Below, one piece after another: positions 23,288 through 32,134 of a stretch of 47,380 nucleotides of DNA. The stretch is from Ruminococcaceae bacterium D5 (GTDB taxonomy: Bacteria; Bacillota; Clostridia; Oscillospirales; Ruminococcaceae): positions 1-47,380 of the forward strand of contig FORK01000018.1 in assembly GCA_900113995.1 (NCBI GenBank). The letters are read 5' to 3'. Position 1 is the first letter of the stretch, and each line of letters begins with the position of its first letter. Position numbers and translations under genes: made by a program. The notes beneath the pieces were generated by a model that did not search any database, had not been told where the DNA came from, and saw only the letters and a list, made by a program, of their open reading frames with translations.

Positions 23288-24541
23288 TTACTGTCTTCCC
23301 ACAGAAAGATCGGAAAGCCGGATCGAGCGGGTATGTCGGATCTCTTCCCAGGTGGTGCACTTGTGAATCATGCAGGACAGGTTGATGGGAATCCAGCTTG
23401 CCAGAAAGAACCAGTAAGCCAGCACGCCGCGCAGCATCCGCGGATTCCATTTGCGCTCAATCAGCAGCACAAACACCGACAGGACGCAAGAAACGGCAAA
23501 GGATGTATTGAGGGAGATAAAGAGCTGGTAATAGAGTTCATTGTAAGGAAAGAACTGGTGCTGAGCATACAGAATGTCAAGTGAAAGCCCCAACAGCAGC
23601 GAAAGCAGATAAGCCAGCTGCATGAACGGCGCGAGGAAGAACATCATCTGGTCAAGGCAGCCAATCCGGTGCTCGGCGAAGACGCCGCGCGCCAGCCGCC
23701 CGAAGTAGAGGGAAAAGCCTTGCAGGATGCCGGTGGACCAGCGTTTGCGCTGCTTCCAGGACTGGGCAAAGGTCAGCGGCTGCTCGTCGTAGATCACTGC
23801 CGCGGGCACCCACTCGACCCGCTCCCCGCGCAGGATGCACTGGGTGGTGAATTCGATGTCCTCGGTCATTGTGACGGTATGCCAGCCGCCCATTTCCCGG
23901 ATCAGCTTCAGCGAGACCATAAAACCGCTGCCGTTGATCATCGCCGAAAGGTGTGCCGCGCGGCGGGTGTGGTTATACATGCGGTTGATCATCCAGTAAT
24001 AGATGGAGTAGCAGCCCGAAACTGCGGTATCGTAGGGGTTCTTGCTGTCGCGGTATCCCTGCGCCGCCCTCGCTCCCGCACAGCAGGCGTCGTTCATCGC
24101 CCGCAGGAATCCCGGGTCCACGAGGTTATCCGCGTCGAAAACACAGGCGGCGTCGAAGCGCCCCTCTTCCAGAAGCGTATCGAAAACCTGTGTCAGCACT
24201 TCCCCCTTCGACCGGACCGGAAGGCGGCAGTCGAAGATTCGGGCGCCCGCCCGGCGGGCAGCTCCCCGGGTATCGTCGGTGCAGTTGTTCGGCGCTACAA
24301 TGATCTCATAAAGCTCGTCCGGATAATCCTGCTGCCGCAGGCTTTCGACGAGCTGTCCAATCACGCATTCCTCATTGCGTGCCGCAATCACCAGCGCGAA
24401 ACGGGTCTGCGGCTCGCAGCGCCGCTGCGGCCTGCCGCGCCGAAGCGAAAGGACGGCATACACCGCGTAGTAGAAAAAATAAAGGGTAAAGACAAAACTC
24501 ATCAGCCATGCACAGGACATCAAAATCGGAACCGCTGCCAT
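23288..24541 (-). CDS. Membrane family 2 glycosyltransferase
   Basis: The 417-aa integral membrane enzyme has an N-terminal helix (about residues 5-30) and a GT2 catalytic domain (LVIAARNEECVIGQLVESL, VFDADNLVDPGF, TEDIEF, QRKRWSTGILQG). Three or four membrane helices follow from about residue 280. The QxxRW motif marks processive or lipid-linked synthases such as those making cell-surface polysaccharide. The acceptor and sugar are unknown. ATG at 24541 is preferred over an upstream in-frame GTG because AGGAG touches the GTG. It is a single gene. Confidence 0.88.
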   Translation of the reverse strand: MAAVPILMSCAWLMSFVFTLYFFYYAVYAVLSLRRGRPQRRCEPQTRFALVIAARNEECVIGQLVESLRQQDYPDELYEIIVAPNNCTDDTRGAARRAGARIFDCRLPVRSKGEVLTQVFDTLLEEGRFDAACVFDADNLVDPGFLRAMNDACCAGARAAQGYRDSKNPYDTAVSGCYSIYYWMINRMYNHTRRAAHLSAMINGSGFMVSLKLIREMGGWHTVTMTEDIEFTTQCILRGERVEWVPAAVIYDEQPLTFAQSWKQRKRWSTGILQGFSLYFGRLARGVFAEHRIGCLDQMMFFLAPFMQLAYLLSLLLGLSLDILYAQHQFFPYNELYYQLFISLNTSFAVSCVLSVFVLLIERKWNPRMLRGVLAYWFFLASWIPINLSCMIHKCTTWEEIRHTRSIRLSDLSVGRQ

Positions 24542-24588
24542 GATGTTCACTCTCCTGTTCTTTCGTCTCTGTAGGTGAAAGGATCAAC

Positions 24589-24609
24589 TGTACTATTAAT
24601 ATTAGTACA
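24589..24609. promoter_or_regulatory. Inverted repeat upstream of the glycosyltransferase gene
   Basis: TGTACTA (24589-24595) and TAGTACA (24603-24609) form a 7-bp dyad with a 7-bp AT spacer in a very AT-rich upstream region. It resembles an operator for a dimeric repressor. It is 48 bp before the gene start. Confidence 0.45.
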
Positions 24610-24749
24610 TATAATTTTACAATTCATTGCGGACTAATTTGATAAAATTTTTATAAAATTTTTGTGAATTTACACAATTTTTAAGAATGAGCGCCGACAT
24701 ATACTCTGCTGACAGAACGATTTCCGAAAGGAAAAATCTTCAATATGAC

Positions 24750-24800
24750 GCAGAAGTCATCACCACCCGGCTAAACCGGTAGCTTGACTAAGCCCTATAA
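24750..24800 (+). mobile_element. Possible IS605-type right-end remnant
   Basis: CACCCGGCTAAACCGGTAGC followed by TTGACTAAGCCCTATAAG resembles the hairpin and tail seen at the 3' ends of IS200/IS605-family elements. No transposase or TnpB reading frame is attached. It abuts dispersed repeat copy 6. The resemblance is from memory and unverified. Confidence 0.3.
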
Positions 24801-25157
24801 GTGCCTGCTGCCGGCCAGCGTCTCAAGACGCACCGAAATTTCTTTCACACAAATCACATGCGGGTGGCCCGCAAGCCGCTCGCTCCCTCCCGTTCCCCTT
24901 TCCCGGTCCGCCCGCTCTGCCTGTCCGGTGCCCGGCGCGCCCGAGCGGAGGGCGCACCGCTAAGTGCCCTGCATCGTCAGACATCTCAAGACACACCGAA
25001 ATTTCTTTCCCTCGCATCACTTGCCCCACAGCCCGTAAACGGGTGAGGTCACCTTCTAACGGCAGCCCTTCATGTCTCCAAGTCTGCTGGTAACAGCTCG
25101 CTTCGCTCGATGCTTGCAGCGAAAGCTTTTTACTGAGTACCTCCACCGGCAGTGCCG
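24797..25157 (-). repeat. Dispersed intergenic repeat, copy 6 (inverted, internally duplicated)
   Basis: The CTCAAGAC-CACCGAAATTTCTTT module appears twice (about 24826-24850 and 24981-25008). Between and after them lie GCCCGGCGCGCCCGAGCGGA, CCCCACAGCCCGTAAACGGG and TTGCAGCGAAAGCTTTTTAC, then CCACCGGCAGTGCCG. It is the opposite orientation of copy 4. Confidence 0.65.
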
Positions 25158-25171
25158 ATGATTTCCGCTAA

Positions 25172-25219
25172 CAAAAACAGCCCGGGTGCTGCCGGCTCTC
25201 CTCCGGCTGCACCCGGGCT
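25172..25219 (-). terminator. Terminator after the sigma-like gene
   Basis: The arms AGCCCGGGTGC (25179-25189) and GCACCCGGGCT (25209-25219), extended by inner CCGG pairs, are followed on the minus strand by TGTTTTTG. Confidence 0.85.
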
Positions 25220-25239
25220 TCTCGGAAAATCTCGTATAT

Positions 25240-25701
25240 TCAGAGGCGGCAGAGCGATTTTTTCTGCCGCACCTGCCGGAAAAATCCGCGCAATGCCCGC
25301 GTTGTTTCCAAGGGGTCGCGCCCCACCATGCAATGCAGGCGGTCAGCCGCCGCCCCGCCGAAAAAAACCAGCAGTATTACCGCACGTTTCCAAGGCTCCA
25401 GGTCGCAGAGAAGTGCGCAAAGCTTTTCGTCCGGACGCACCGGCGCAAGGGTATTGGCAAGCTGACGGCGGTATTGCTCTCCGTAGACCGCCGGACAGTC
25501 CCCGCAGCAACGGCAAAGCTCGCGGAGCATCGTCTCTTCAAACGGCGCTTCTCCCCGCGCGGCGGCGTCATAGCCGCTGACAAAGCAGGCCGCGATGGCA
25601 CGTCGTGCTTCAAGAGCATCGCCGGTCAGGTAGACCGCGATCTGATAAAGTTTCTGGGCCATCGCATCATAACGTGCAGCATATTCGCGCCGGTCCGCCA
25701 T
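25240..25701 (-). CDS. Divergent sigma-factor-like protein
   Basis: The 153-aa protein has two helical parts. Residues about 8-45 (YDAMAQKLYQIAVYLTGDAL and following) resemble sigma region 2. Residues about 98-145 (LEPWKRAVILLVFFGGAAAD then a helix with ETTRALRGFF) resemble the layout of sigma region 4. Key DNA-contact residues are not obvious, so it may be a degenerate ECF sigma or an unrelated helical protein. The start at 25701 has AAAGGAGG 7 nt upstream. It follows the ABC permease gene on the same strand. Confidence 0.45.
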   Translation of the reverse strand: MADRREYAARYDAMAQKLYQIAVYLTGDALEARRAIAACFVSGYDAAARGEAPFEETMLRELCRCCGDCPAVYGEQYRRQLANTLAPVRPDEKLCALLCDLEPWKRAVILLVFFGGAAADRLHCMVGRDPLETTRALRGFFRQVRQKKSLCRL

Positions 25702-25772
25702 CACAATTCCTCCTTTGCATATGGTTCTATTCCTTAAAAGCCGGTGCCTCACAAGCCGGGGGTTGCCTCAGT

Positions 25773-28082
25773 CTATGCTACGGACTCTGTTGCCACCCAA
25801 GTAACCCCTACATTTCCATATCCCCATGACTCGACCGCATAGGTGCCGTAATAGCCCCTCACCATCTGAGCAACGGCCTGTTTGAGATGCTCGGGCAGAG
25901 CCGAAACCGGGACCAGGTAGTAGCCGGTCATCTCTTCAATCTCTTCGCCGGCCGCAATCCCGATCACTGCAAACGGTTCCCCGTAGTTGGGGGCGGTGCT
26001 GGTCAGCTCACTGCGAAGAGCATTCAGCTCCATTTTGGAGAGGGCGAACGACTGCATGTTCAGTCCCTCGGCCCCTTCATAACGATTCTCCGGATTCAGA
26101 AAATCCTCGAGGTCGTCGCGGGTCTGGGCCACCCGGTTCAAATCGGTCTGGGTAATGGTCCTGCTGTCATATTCACGGTTGAAAGGGAGCACATAAGCCG
26201 CCTTCACATCGCTCCAGTTGTTCTCGATCGCTTGGGCGGCGCCCAGCTCGCGCAGCAGCGCGAGAGTATTTCGATAGCTCTCGGTCAAAATAGTGTTGCT
26301 GGCGGCGTGGTAATATTCCTCGTCCCATTCGGCGCGCCCGTTTACATACTCCGCCTCCGCCAAGCTGCCGGTCCGGGTTTCCCTCGGGTAGCGGTATTCG
26401 ACGGTGAGGGTGCAGACAGCCGTCGCGCCGTTTTTAAGCTCCTCAAGCGGCTGGGAAAGCAGGTCCTTCCGCAGCGCGACGAGCAGGCGTTCCTTCTGAG
26501 CAGCGTCGAGGATCAGATCTTCGCTGCTGCTGCCCAAAGTATTGACCACCGTAACCTGATGTATCATGTCGGCGTTCGCGGCGAATGCCGGATGGGTCTG
26601 GCTGATCATCTCGTCGTCGGTTTCCAGTCTGACGAGCTGATCGAGCGTTTCGGGATAAAGGTTATAGTAGCGCCTGCTGACGGTATGCCCGTCGGTCATC
26701 TCGTAGGTCACTCGCAGGCTGCCGTGTCCGCTGTAAAAATCCTCGTCCTCCCCTGCGCGCTCCCCCCCGTAATGGAGGTCAATCTGTTTCTGCTGTGCCG
26801 CAATGACCAGCGCGACCGCCTCCGGGTCCTGAAAGGCCACAACCATGGAGCGGTCCTGCCCCAGAGAGGGCTGGTCCGAGAAGCGGCTGTTGTAGTAGTA
26901 GAGGCGCGCCTCTTCGACGTGCGAGACCTGCGGAACCCAGCGGCCGATTCCGATGAGGTCGAACAGCATGACGCCCACCAGAACGCACACCCCGGCTGTT
27001 GTAACCGCCGCAACCGGCAGAGCCTTCGGGATGCTGCGCACACTGCGGCTGAGGATGACATCTCCGATAAAATAGACGATCAGTGAGCCGACCGCAATGC
27101 AGAAGAGGGAGAGGAAACGGCTGTCCTCCGGATGGATCTCAAAGACGGCACAGAGAATCATGCCCAGTCCGGTGCCGCCGAGCAGAGTGCCCGCCGAACG
27201 CATGAAGATCTGAAGCGGTCCCATCTCGCCCACCGCTTCGGCCTGTTCAGACCGCCGGCGGGTATAGCACCATGCGCCGGCGCCCAGCACCAGCAGTGCA
27301 GCCGCAAACCAGAACAGCATCGAAACATTGTTTTCCGCAAGATATTCCAGCGAATCACGGGCAATGGCTACCCGCCCGATGATCAGCGATACCGGGGAAA
27401 GGCGGTAGGCCAGCCGTATCGCGCCGTCGCCCGCGGAAAAGCCGTAGATAAACGAATCGCCCAGCATCATGAACATCAGATAAACGGCTGCGAAAACGCC
27501 GTTGAGGCCGAGCGAGAAGATCGCCGTATCAAAATCGGTGCCAAGTTGCACCGCGCAGAAGGCGGTAATGGCGAAGATCGCAAGGGTCACTGCCATCCAG
27601 CAGAGCAGATCGAGCAGGATCATGCCGGCGGAAGCTCCGGGCAGCAGGAAGGAAACCGCCGCCGTCAGCAGAAAGTTCACCGCCAGAGGCGCCCAGATCA
27701 GAGTAATCCCCGTCATGCAGCAGGCCGCGTAAAGCTCACAGCGGGTCAGCGGCAGCGAGTGATAGACATCCACCGAACGGCGGTTGTGCAGGTAAGAAAA
27801 AAGATTCACCGCCACGATGAGCGGAACCACCAGCATCAGTGCAGTGAAGAAAAAGGCGGAGAATCCGTTGTAGATCTGCGCGGGACCGGAGAAGGTCCAG
27901 CGTACGAAATCGGAGAGATCCGCGCGATCCTGATTCTGCAGAATGGTCAGCAGGTACTGCACCGGCAGGAAGAGAAAGCCGAGGGCTCCGTAAAACAGGG
28001 CTGATCCGCGGTGCCGCCGCAGCATGTTGCGGTAAAACGGCAGCACGCGGGAAAAGCTAAAAGACGATCTTGCTGTAGTCAT
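25773..28082 (-). CDS. ABC transporter permease with large extracellular domain
   Basis: The 769-aa membrane protein has about six N-terminal helices (residues 20-275) and further helices near 290-390. A long, mainly soluble C-terminal domain follows and is presumably outside the cell. The FSYLHNRRSVDVYHSLPLTR stretch is typical of Firmicutes permeases paired with YtrA-type regulators. The start at 28082 has GGAGG 9 nt upstream and overlaps the ATPase gene by 26 nt. The operon order (GntR, ATPase, permease) suggests an exporter that responds to envelope stress or peptides; the substrate is unknown. Confidence 0.85.
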   Translation of the reverse strand: MTTARSSFSFSRVLPFYRNMLRRHRGSALFYGALGFLFLPVQYLLTILQNQDRADLSDFVRWTFSGPAQIYNGFSAFFFTALMLVVPLIVAVNLFSYLHNRRSVDVYHSLPLTRCELYAACCMTGITLIWAPLAVNFLLTAAVSFLLPGASAGMILLDLLCWMAVTLAIFAITAFCAVQLGTDFDTAIFSLGLNGVFAAVYLMFMMLGDSFIYGFSAGDGAIRLAYRLSPVSLIIGRVAIARDSLEYLAENNVSMLFWFAAALLVLGAGAWCYTRRRSEQAEAVGEMGPLQIFMRSAGTLLGGTGLGMILCAVFEIHPEDSRFLSLFCIAVGSLIVYFIGDVILSRSVRSIPKALPVAAVTTAGVCVLVGVMLFDLIGIGRWVPQVSHVEEARLYYYNSRFSDQPSLGQDRSMVVAFQDPEAVALVIAAQQKQIDLHYGGERAGEDEDFYSGHGSLRVTYEMTDGHTVSRRYYNLYPETLDQLVRLETDDEMISQTHPAFAANADMIHQVTVVNTLGSSSEDLILDAAQKERLLVALRKDLLSQPLEELKNGATAVCTLTVEYRYPRETRTGSLAEAEYVNGRAEWDEEYYHAASNTILTESYRNTLALLRELGAAQAIENNWSDVKAAYVLPFNREYDSRTITQTDLNRVAQTRDDLEDFLNPENRYEGAEGLNMQSFALSKMELNALRSELTSTAPNYGEPFAVIGIAAGEEIEEMTGYYLVPVSALPEHLKQAVAQMVRGYYGTYAVESWGYGNVGVTWVATESVA

Positions 28083-28959
28083 AACCGACCGCCTCCATTT
28101 CATAAATAAATACCTCCTCGAGGGTCAGGCTCACCGCCTCAGCGAGCATCGGGGAAAGGGCATTGACCGCGGCAAGGGCATCCTCCTCACCTGCCGCGCA
28201 GATCAGCGTCGCCACGCTGCCATGCAGCTCCTGCGAGAGGATGCGGATGCCGCCAAGGGCGATTTTCTCACTCGGACGCGGGTTGAAAACCGCCTGCACC
28301 TTGCAGAAGCCGAGCTGGATATCATCGACGGCGCATTCCAGCAGCAGCCTGCCGTGATGCAGAAGCCCCACGCGATCACAGAAATCCTCGAGCTCCCGCA
28401 GGTTGTGGGACGAAATAATGACCGTCATATGATATTCCGAGATCATATCGGAGATGATCCGACGCACCGCATGCCGGATCACCGGGTCAAGCCCGTCAAA
28501 CGCCTCGTCAAGAAGCAGGTATTCCGGCGCGCAGGAAAGGGCGAGAATCAGCGCGGCCTGCCGCCGCATCCCCTTGGAGAAGGAGGACAGCTTGCGGCGA
28601 TCCCCGATCGGGAACAGCTCCAGCAGGCGCTGGTAGCGCGCTTCATCCCAGCGCGGGTAGGCGGCGCGGTAGAACTGGCGCATATCGTCAACGGTCGCCT
28701 GCGGCGGAAAGAAGAGGTCATCCGAAACGAAAAAGATTTTCTGCTTCTGCTCCGGATTTTCAAACACCGGCTCCCCGTCCACCGTAACCTGTCCCCCATC
28801 CGCGGAGTAAACGCCCGAGATCAGGCGCAGGAGGGTGGATTTTCCCGAACCGTTGGTTCCGACCAGACCATAGATGCATCCCGGCGAGACGGTCAGCGAG
28901 ACCGAATCGAGGGCTGTATTCACGCCAAAGTGCTTGGTAATCGATTCTATCAAAACCAT
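28057..28959 (-). CDS. ABC transporter ATP-binding protein
   Basis: The 300-aa ATPase shows Walker A GTNGSGKST, a signature loop FSKGMRRQAALILAL, Walker B LLLDEAFDGLD and the H-loop IISSHNLRELE. The signature is FSKGM instead of LSGGQ, as in many drug/peptide exporter ATPases. A C-terminal extension of about 80 aa follows. ATG at 28959 has AAGGAG 7 nt upstream. It lies 4 nt after the GntR gene and overlaps the permease. Confidence 0.93.
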   Translation of the reverse strand: MVLIESITKHFGVNTALDSVSLTVSPGCIYGLVGTNGSGKSTLLRLISGVYSADGGQVTVDGEPVFENPEQKQKIFFVSDDLFFPPQATVDDMRQFYRAAYPRWDEARYQRLLELFPIGDRRKLSSFSKGMRRQAALILALSCAPEYLLLDEAFDGLDPVIRHAVRRIISDMISEYHMTVIISSHNLRELEDFCDRVGLLHHGRLLLECAVDDIQLGFCKVQAVFNPRPSEKIALGGIRILSQELHGSVATLICAAGEEDALAAVNALSPMLAEAVSLTLEEVFIYEMEAVGYDYSKIVF

Positions 28960-28963
28960 GTCG

Positions 28964-29329
28964 TTACTCCTTTTCGTAGATCTCATCCACCAGAGCGAGC
29001 ATTCTCTCCCTCGGGACGCCGGCTCTTTTGGCGGACAGGATGGGAGGCCGCGCCTCCTTGAGCTTTTGCTGCACGATCGAATCGGTCAGCGACTCTCCCG
29101 GCGCAATAAAGCTTCCGCGTCCGGCCGCCTGATAGATCATGCCTTTGGCCTCCAGCTCCTGATAGGCCTTTTGCACTGTGTTGGGGTTGATGCCGAGGTC
29201 ACGCGCCAGGTTCCGCACACTGGGGAGCTGATCATCCGGCTGCAGTACGCCGCGCGCAATCAGCCCTATAATATTCTGTACCAGCTGCTCATAGATCGCC
29301 ACACGGCTGCGTGAATCAATCGAGAACAT
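28964..29329 (-). CDS. GntR family regulator, YtrA type
   Basis: The 121-aa protein has a GntR winged helix (YEQLVQNIIGLIARGVLQPD, LPSVRNLARDLGINPNTVQK, GSFIAPG). Only a short helical tail of about 45 aa follows, the mark of the YtrA subfamily. YtrA-type proteins usually repress the ABC operon they head. The inverted repeat at its promoter (29384-29403) fits autoregulation. ATG at 29329 has AAAGGAG upstream. Confidence 0.93.
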   Translation of the reverse strand: MFSIDSRSRVAIYEQLVQNIIGLIARGVLQPDDQLPSVRNLARDLGINPNTVQKAYQELEAKGMIYQAAGRGSFIAPGESLTDSIVQQKLKEARPPILSAKRAGVPRERMLALVDEIYEKE

Positions 29330-29383
29330 GGCCCCACTCCTTTCCGGGCATCTGCCGCTGCGCAGCAAATGTCACGTGTGTAT

Positions 29384-29431
29384 TAACTATGATAGTACAG
29401 TTAGCATAGCATGAGGAACTTTAAAAATCAA
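29384..29431 (-). promoter_or_regulatory. Promoter and operator of the GntR-ABC operon
   Basis: Minus-strand TTGATT (29426-29431), 17 bp and TATGCT (29403-29408) form the promoter. Immediately downstream, TAACT and AGTTA (29384-29403) form an inverted repeat with a 10-bp centre (GTACTATCAT) over the start point. This is a good place for repression by the GntR protein. Confidence 0.65.
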
Positions 29432-29503
29432 GGCCCGGAATAAAAATTTTTCCAAGAGGGGCTTTTTTATTTATTTTCAACAAGAAAATGCTCAGGTTTT
29501 TAG

Positions 29504-29532
29504 TTGACATGAAAATTCTTTTCCACTACAAT
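29504..29532 (+). promoter_or_regulatory. Pyruvate kinase promoter
   Basis: A perfect TTGACA (29504-29509), a 17-bp spacer and TACAAT (29527-29532) form a strong sigma-A promoter. The leader is about 55 nt. Confidence 0.9.
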
Positions 29533-29594
29533 AAGGGCGAAAAGAAAAATAACGAGACATGCGTAGAACGCGCAGGAAAAGGAGTGTGACCTCT

Positions 29595-31382
29595 ATGAAC
29601 CGAAAGACCAAAATCGTCTGCACCCTCGGCCCGGCTGTCAATTCCCCCGAAATGATCCGCCGGCTGCTCGAAACCGGAATGAATGTCGCGCGCTTCAATT
29701 TTTCCCATGGAGATCATGAAAGCCACCGAAAAACTTTTGAATTGTTCGACTCGATCCGGCGGGAGCTTAAAAATCCCGCCGCCGCTATGCTCGATACCAA
29801 GGGGCCTGAGATCCGCACCGGCCTGATGAAAGACGGAAAAATCTTTCTCGAGGCCGGTTCCCCCCTCGTCCTGACCGGCGAGGAGACGGAAGGCACCCCG
29901 GAGCGGATCTCCATTACCCACAAAACCCTCTATCGTGATGTGCGGCCCGGCGGCACCATCCTGATTGACGACGGGCTGATCGAGCTTACCGTTGAGGAAA
30001 TCGCCGGGACGGACATCCACTGCCGGGTGATGAACAGCGGCTTTGTTTCGAACCGCAAGGGGATCAACGTCCCCGGCGCCGACCTCTCGATGCCGTACCT
30101 CAGCGAAAAGGATATCGCGGATATTCGCTTTGGCATTGAGATGGGATTCGACTTCATCGCCGCCTCTTTCGTTTCCTCGGCCGACGACCTGCTCGAGGTG
30201 CGCCGCCTGCTCGATTCAAAAAACTGCCATTCCATTCGGATTATCGCCAAGATCGAAAGTGCCAAGGCGCTGGAGAACATCGACGACATCATCCGCCTTT
30301 CGGACGGCATCATGGTCGCCCGCGGCGACCTCGGGGTGGAAATCCCCTATTCCGAGGTACCCGTTGCGCAGAAAACGCTGATCAGAAAAGCCATTTCGCG
30401 CGGCAAAATCGTCATCACCGCCACCCAGATGCTCGAATCGATGACCGAAAAGCCCCGTCCGACCCGCGCCGAAGCGACCGACGTGGCCAATGCCATCTAC
30501 GACGGCTCGAGCGCGGTCATGCTCTCAGGCGAGACGGCCGCCGGAAAATACCCCATCGAAGCGGTCCGCACCATGGCCACCATCGCCCAGCGCGCCGAGG
30601 GGGACATCGACTACCGCAAGCGCCTGCAAAACCGCGAGCCGGTCAGCGGCGGCGATCTGACCTACGCCGTCGCCCACGCCACCTGCACCATGGCTCATGA
30701 CCTCGGCGCGGCGGCCATCATCCCGGTGACCTGCTCAGGCTATACCGCCCGGATGACCTCCGGCTTCCGCCCGGCGGTGCCGATCATCGCCTGCACTCCC
30801 TATGAAAGCACCTATCACCACCTCTCCCTTTCGTGGGGCGTCACCCCTGTTCTGATGCGGGAATGCCAGAACGGCAGCGAGGAGATGCTCGAACAGGCGA
30901 TCGAGGCCGCGCGTACACAGGGCCTGCTGGCTGACGGGGATATGGTGGTTCTCACCGCAGGAATGCCGATCGGCGTCCCCGGCACCACCAACCTGATTAA
31001 GGTGGACGTGGTGGGGGATGTGCTTGCCACCGGCCATGGCATCGGCGGGAAATCCGCCACCGCCCGGGTCTGTGTCGCCCACGACGAGGAAGAGGCCGCT
31101 TCCCGCTTCCGCGCAGGGGATATCCTGGTGGTGCCGCAAACCACCAACGGGATGATGTCCTTTCTGCGCAGCGCCTCGGGAATCATCATCGAGGAGGGCG
31201 GCGAGGAATCTCACGGCGCGGTGGTCGGAATGACCCTTGATATCCCGGTGCTGATCGGCGCGCAGAATGCCACCAATCTTTTGAAGAACGGTGTAAGCGT
31301 CACCCTCGATGCGGTAACCGGACGTGTTTACCGCGCCCCGCGGCAGACCGCCCTCAATACCGGCGCGGCCGGTGCGAAATGA
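29595..31382 (+). CDS. pyk: Pyruvate kinase with C-terminal PEP-utiliser domain
   Basis: It converts PEP and ADP to pyruvate and ATP, the last step of glycolysis. The 595-aa protein exceeds the usual 470. Residues 1 to about 475 are the kinase (MNRKTKIVCTLGPA, NFSHGDHESH, MLDTKGPEIRTG, IAKIESAKALENID, MVARGDLGVEIP, ITATQMLESM). About 120 extra residues form the PEP-utilising mobile-domain-like extension found in Bacillus pyruvate kinases. That extension includes the ESHGAVVG segment, which resembles the phosphohistidine loop TSHAAI. ATG at 29595 has AAAGGAG 10 nt upstream. It is a single gene with its own promoter and terminator. Confidence 0.97.
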   Translation: MNRKTKIVCTLGPAVNSPEMIRRLLETGMNVARFNFSHGDHESHRKTFELFDSIRRELKNPAAAMLDTKGPEIRTGLMKDGKIFLEAGSPLVLTGEETEGTPERISITHKTLYRDVRPGGTILIDDGLIELTVEEIAGTDIHCRVMNSGFVSNRKGINVPGADLSMPYLSEKDIADIRFGIEMGFDFIAASFVSSADDLLEVRRLLDSKNCHSIRIIAKIESAKALENIDDIIRLSDGIMVARGDLGVEIPYSEVPVAQKTLIRKAISRGKIVITATQMLESMTEKPRPTRAEATDVANAIYDGSSAVMLSGETAAGKYPIEAVRTMATIAQRAEGDIDYRKRLQNREPVSGGDLTYAVAHATCTMAHDLGAAAIIPVTCSGYTARMTSGFRPAVPIIACTPYESTYHHLSLSWGVTPVLMRECQNGSEEMLEQAIEAARTQGLLADGDMVVLTAGMPIGVPGTTNLIKVDVVGDVLATGHGIGGKSATARVCVAHDEEEAASRFRAGDILVVPQTTNGMMSFLRSASGIIIEEGGEESHGAVVGMTLDIPVLIGAQNATNLLKNGVSVTLDAVTGRVYRAPRQTALNTGAAGAK

Positions 31383-31389
31383 GTGCTCT

Positions 31390-31436
31390 AACAAATAAAC
31401 CCCGCCCTGTGCTTCACAGGGTGGGGTTTATTTGTT
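31390..31436. terminator. Convergent terminator, pyk and the Arc-like gene
   Basis: A stem of about 20 bp (ACAAATAAACCCCGCCCTGT with its inverse, one G-T) encloses a short loop. A- and T-rich ends make it work on both strands. The Arc-like gene's stop codon lies inside it. Confidence 0.9.
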
Positions 31437-31617
31437 CGCCTTTTTTCGGTGAAACGGGGATCGGGCCGTGCTCCCGCTCAAAGTCAGCGATACGGCGGCG
31501 AATCATCTGCTCAATCTCCCGGTTTTTGGTGCGCCCCTCATACTCGGCGATATAGCCAAACTTTTCAAGCAGAAGAGGCGGGATGCGCAGTGAATAGCGG
31601 GACAGCGGCTCCTTCAT
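31414..31617 (-). CDS. Arc-like ribbon-helix-helix protein
   Basis: The 67-aa protein has a short beta strand (SRYSLRIPPLLLEKFG) and two helices (YIAEYEGRTKNREIEQMI, then RRRIADFERE), the layout of Arc/MetJ-type DNA-binding dimers. ATG at 31617 has GAGG about 8 nt upstream. The last codons form one side of the shared terminator stem with pyk. It has no toxin-like partner, so a toxin-antitoxin role is not supported. Confidence 0.75.
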   Translation of the reverse strand: MKEPLSRYSLRIPPLLLEKFGYIAEYEGRTKNREIEQMIRRRIADFEREHGPIPVSPKKGEQINPTL

Positions 31618-31639
31618 GATGTCACCTCTTGGCTCAGTA

Positions 31640-31668
31640 TTGACATCATTTTAGCGGCGTATTAAAAT
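31640..31668 (+). promoter_or_regulatory. Promoter of the 50-aa gene
   Basis: TTGACA (31640-31645), 17 bp and TAAAAT (31663-31668) lie 70 bp before the ATG at 31738. Confidence 0.6.
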
Positions 31669-31737
31669 AAAATGGAAAATTGGCTCCTTTTAGGCATCAA
31701 TAAGGCTCCATAATTATATAAAAGGGAGGAACAAACC

Positions 31738-31890
31738 ATGCCCGACTACCAAAAGCTCTACCACATGATCTTCAATGCGGCGACCGATGCGCTTGAAGCG
31801 CTGGAAAACGGAGAGGAGCGCTATGCGGCGGCACTGCTTGCCACCGCGCAGCATCGCTGCGAAGAAGAGTACCTCTGTGCGGCGGACTAA
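31738..31890 (+). CDS. Conserved small protein (50 aa)
   Basis: The 50-aa protein starts MPDYQKLYHMIFNAATDALE and is acidic and helical; it contains a basic-acidic stretch HRCEEEYL. Very similar short proteins (MPDYQ.LY..LFN..TDALEAL) occur in many Clostridia. A clear GGGAGG is 7 nt before ATG. I do not know the function. Confidence 0.75.
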   Translation: MPDYQKLYHMIFNAATDALEALENGEERYAAALLATAQHRCEEEYLCAAD

Positions 31891-31942
31891 TTGTCCGCAC
31901 AGCTCCCCTGAACGGCCCACACGCGGCCGCACCGAAATATCT

Positions 31943-32134
31943 CCATGCGCGGCCGCACCGTCCGAATTTCATGCGCTTGAATGTTTGCACCGGCAAAGCA
32001 TCCCCCACACGAACCGCCTCGAAATACTTCCCCATGCGCGGCCGCACCGTCCGAATTTCATGCGCTTGAATGTTTGCACCGGCAAAGCATCCCCCACACG
32101 AACTGCCTCGAAATACTTCCCCATGCGCGGCCGC
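31943..32134 (+). repeat. 89-bp tandem repeat (two full units plus partial ends)
   Basis: The unit CCATGCGCGGCCGCACCGTC ... AATACTTCC at 31943-32031 is repeated at 32032-32120 with one base change (position 32104, C to T). A 14-bp partial third unit follows at 32121, and a diverged partial (ACGCGGCCGCACCGAAATAT) precedes. The period is not a multiple of three, so it is not protein-coding. Confidence 0.95.

Noticed and set aside
31414-31890. Toxin-antitoxin pair (Arc-like protein and 50-aa protein)
   Set aside because: The two genes are divergent, not an operon, and the 50-aa protein resembles a conserved Clostridial housekeeping-type small protein, not a toxin.
31943-32134. CRISPR array
   Set aside because: There are only two full units, they are contiguous without unique spacers, and no cas genes are present.
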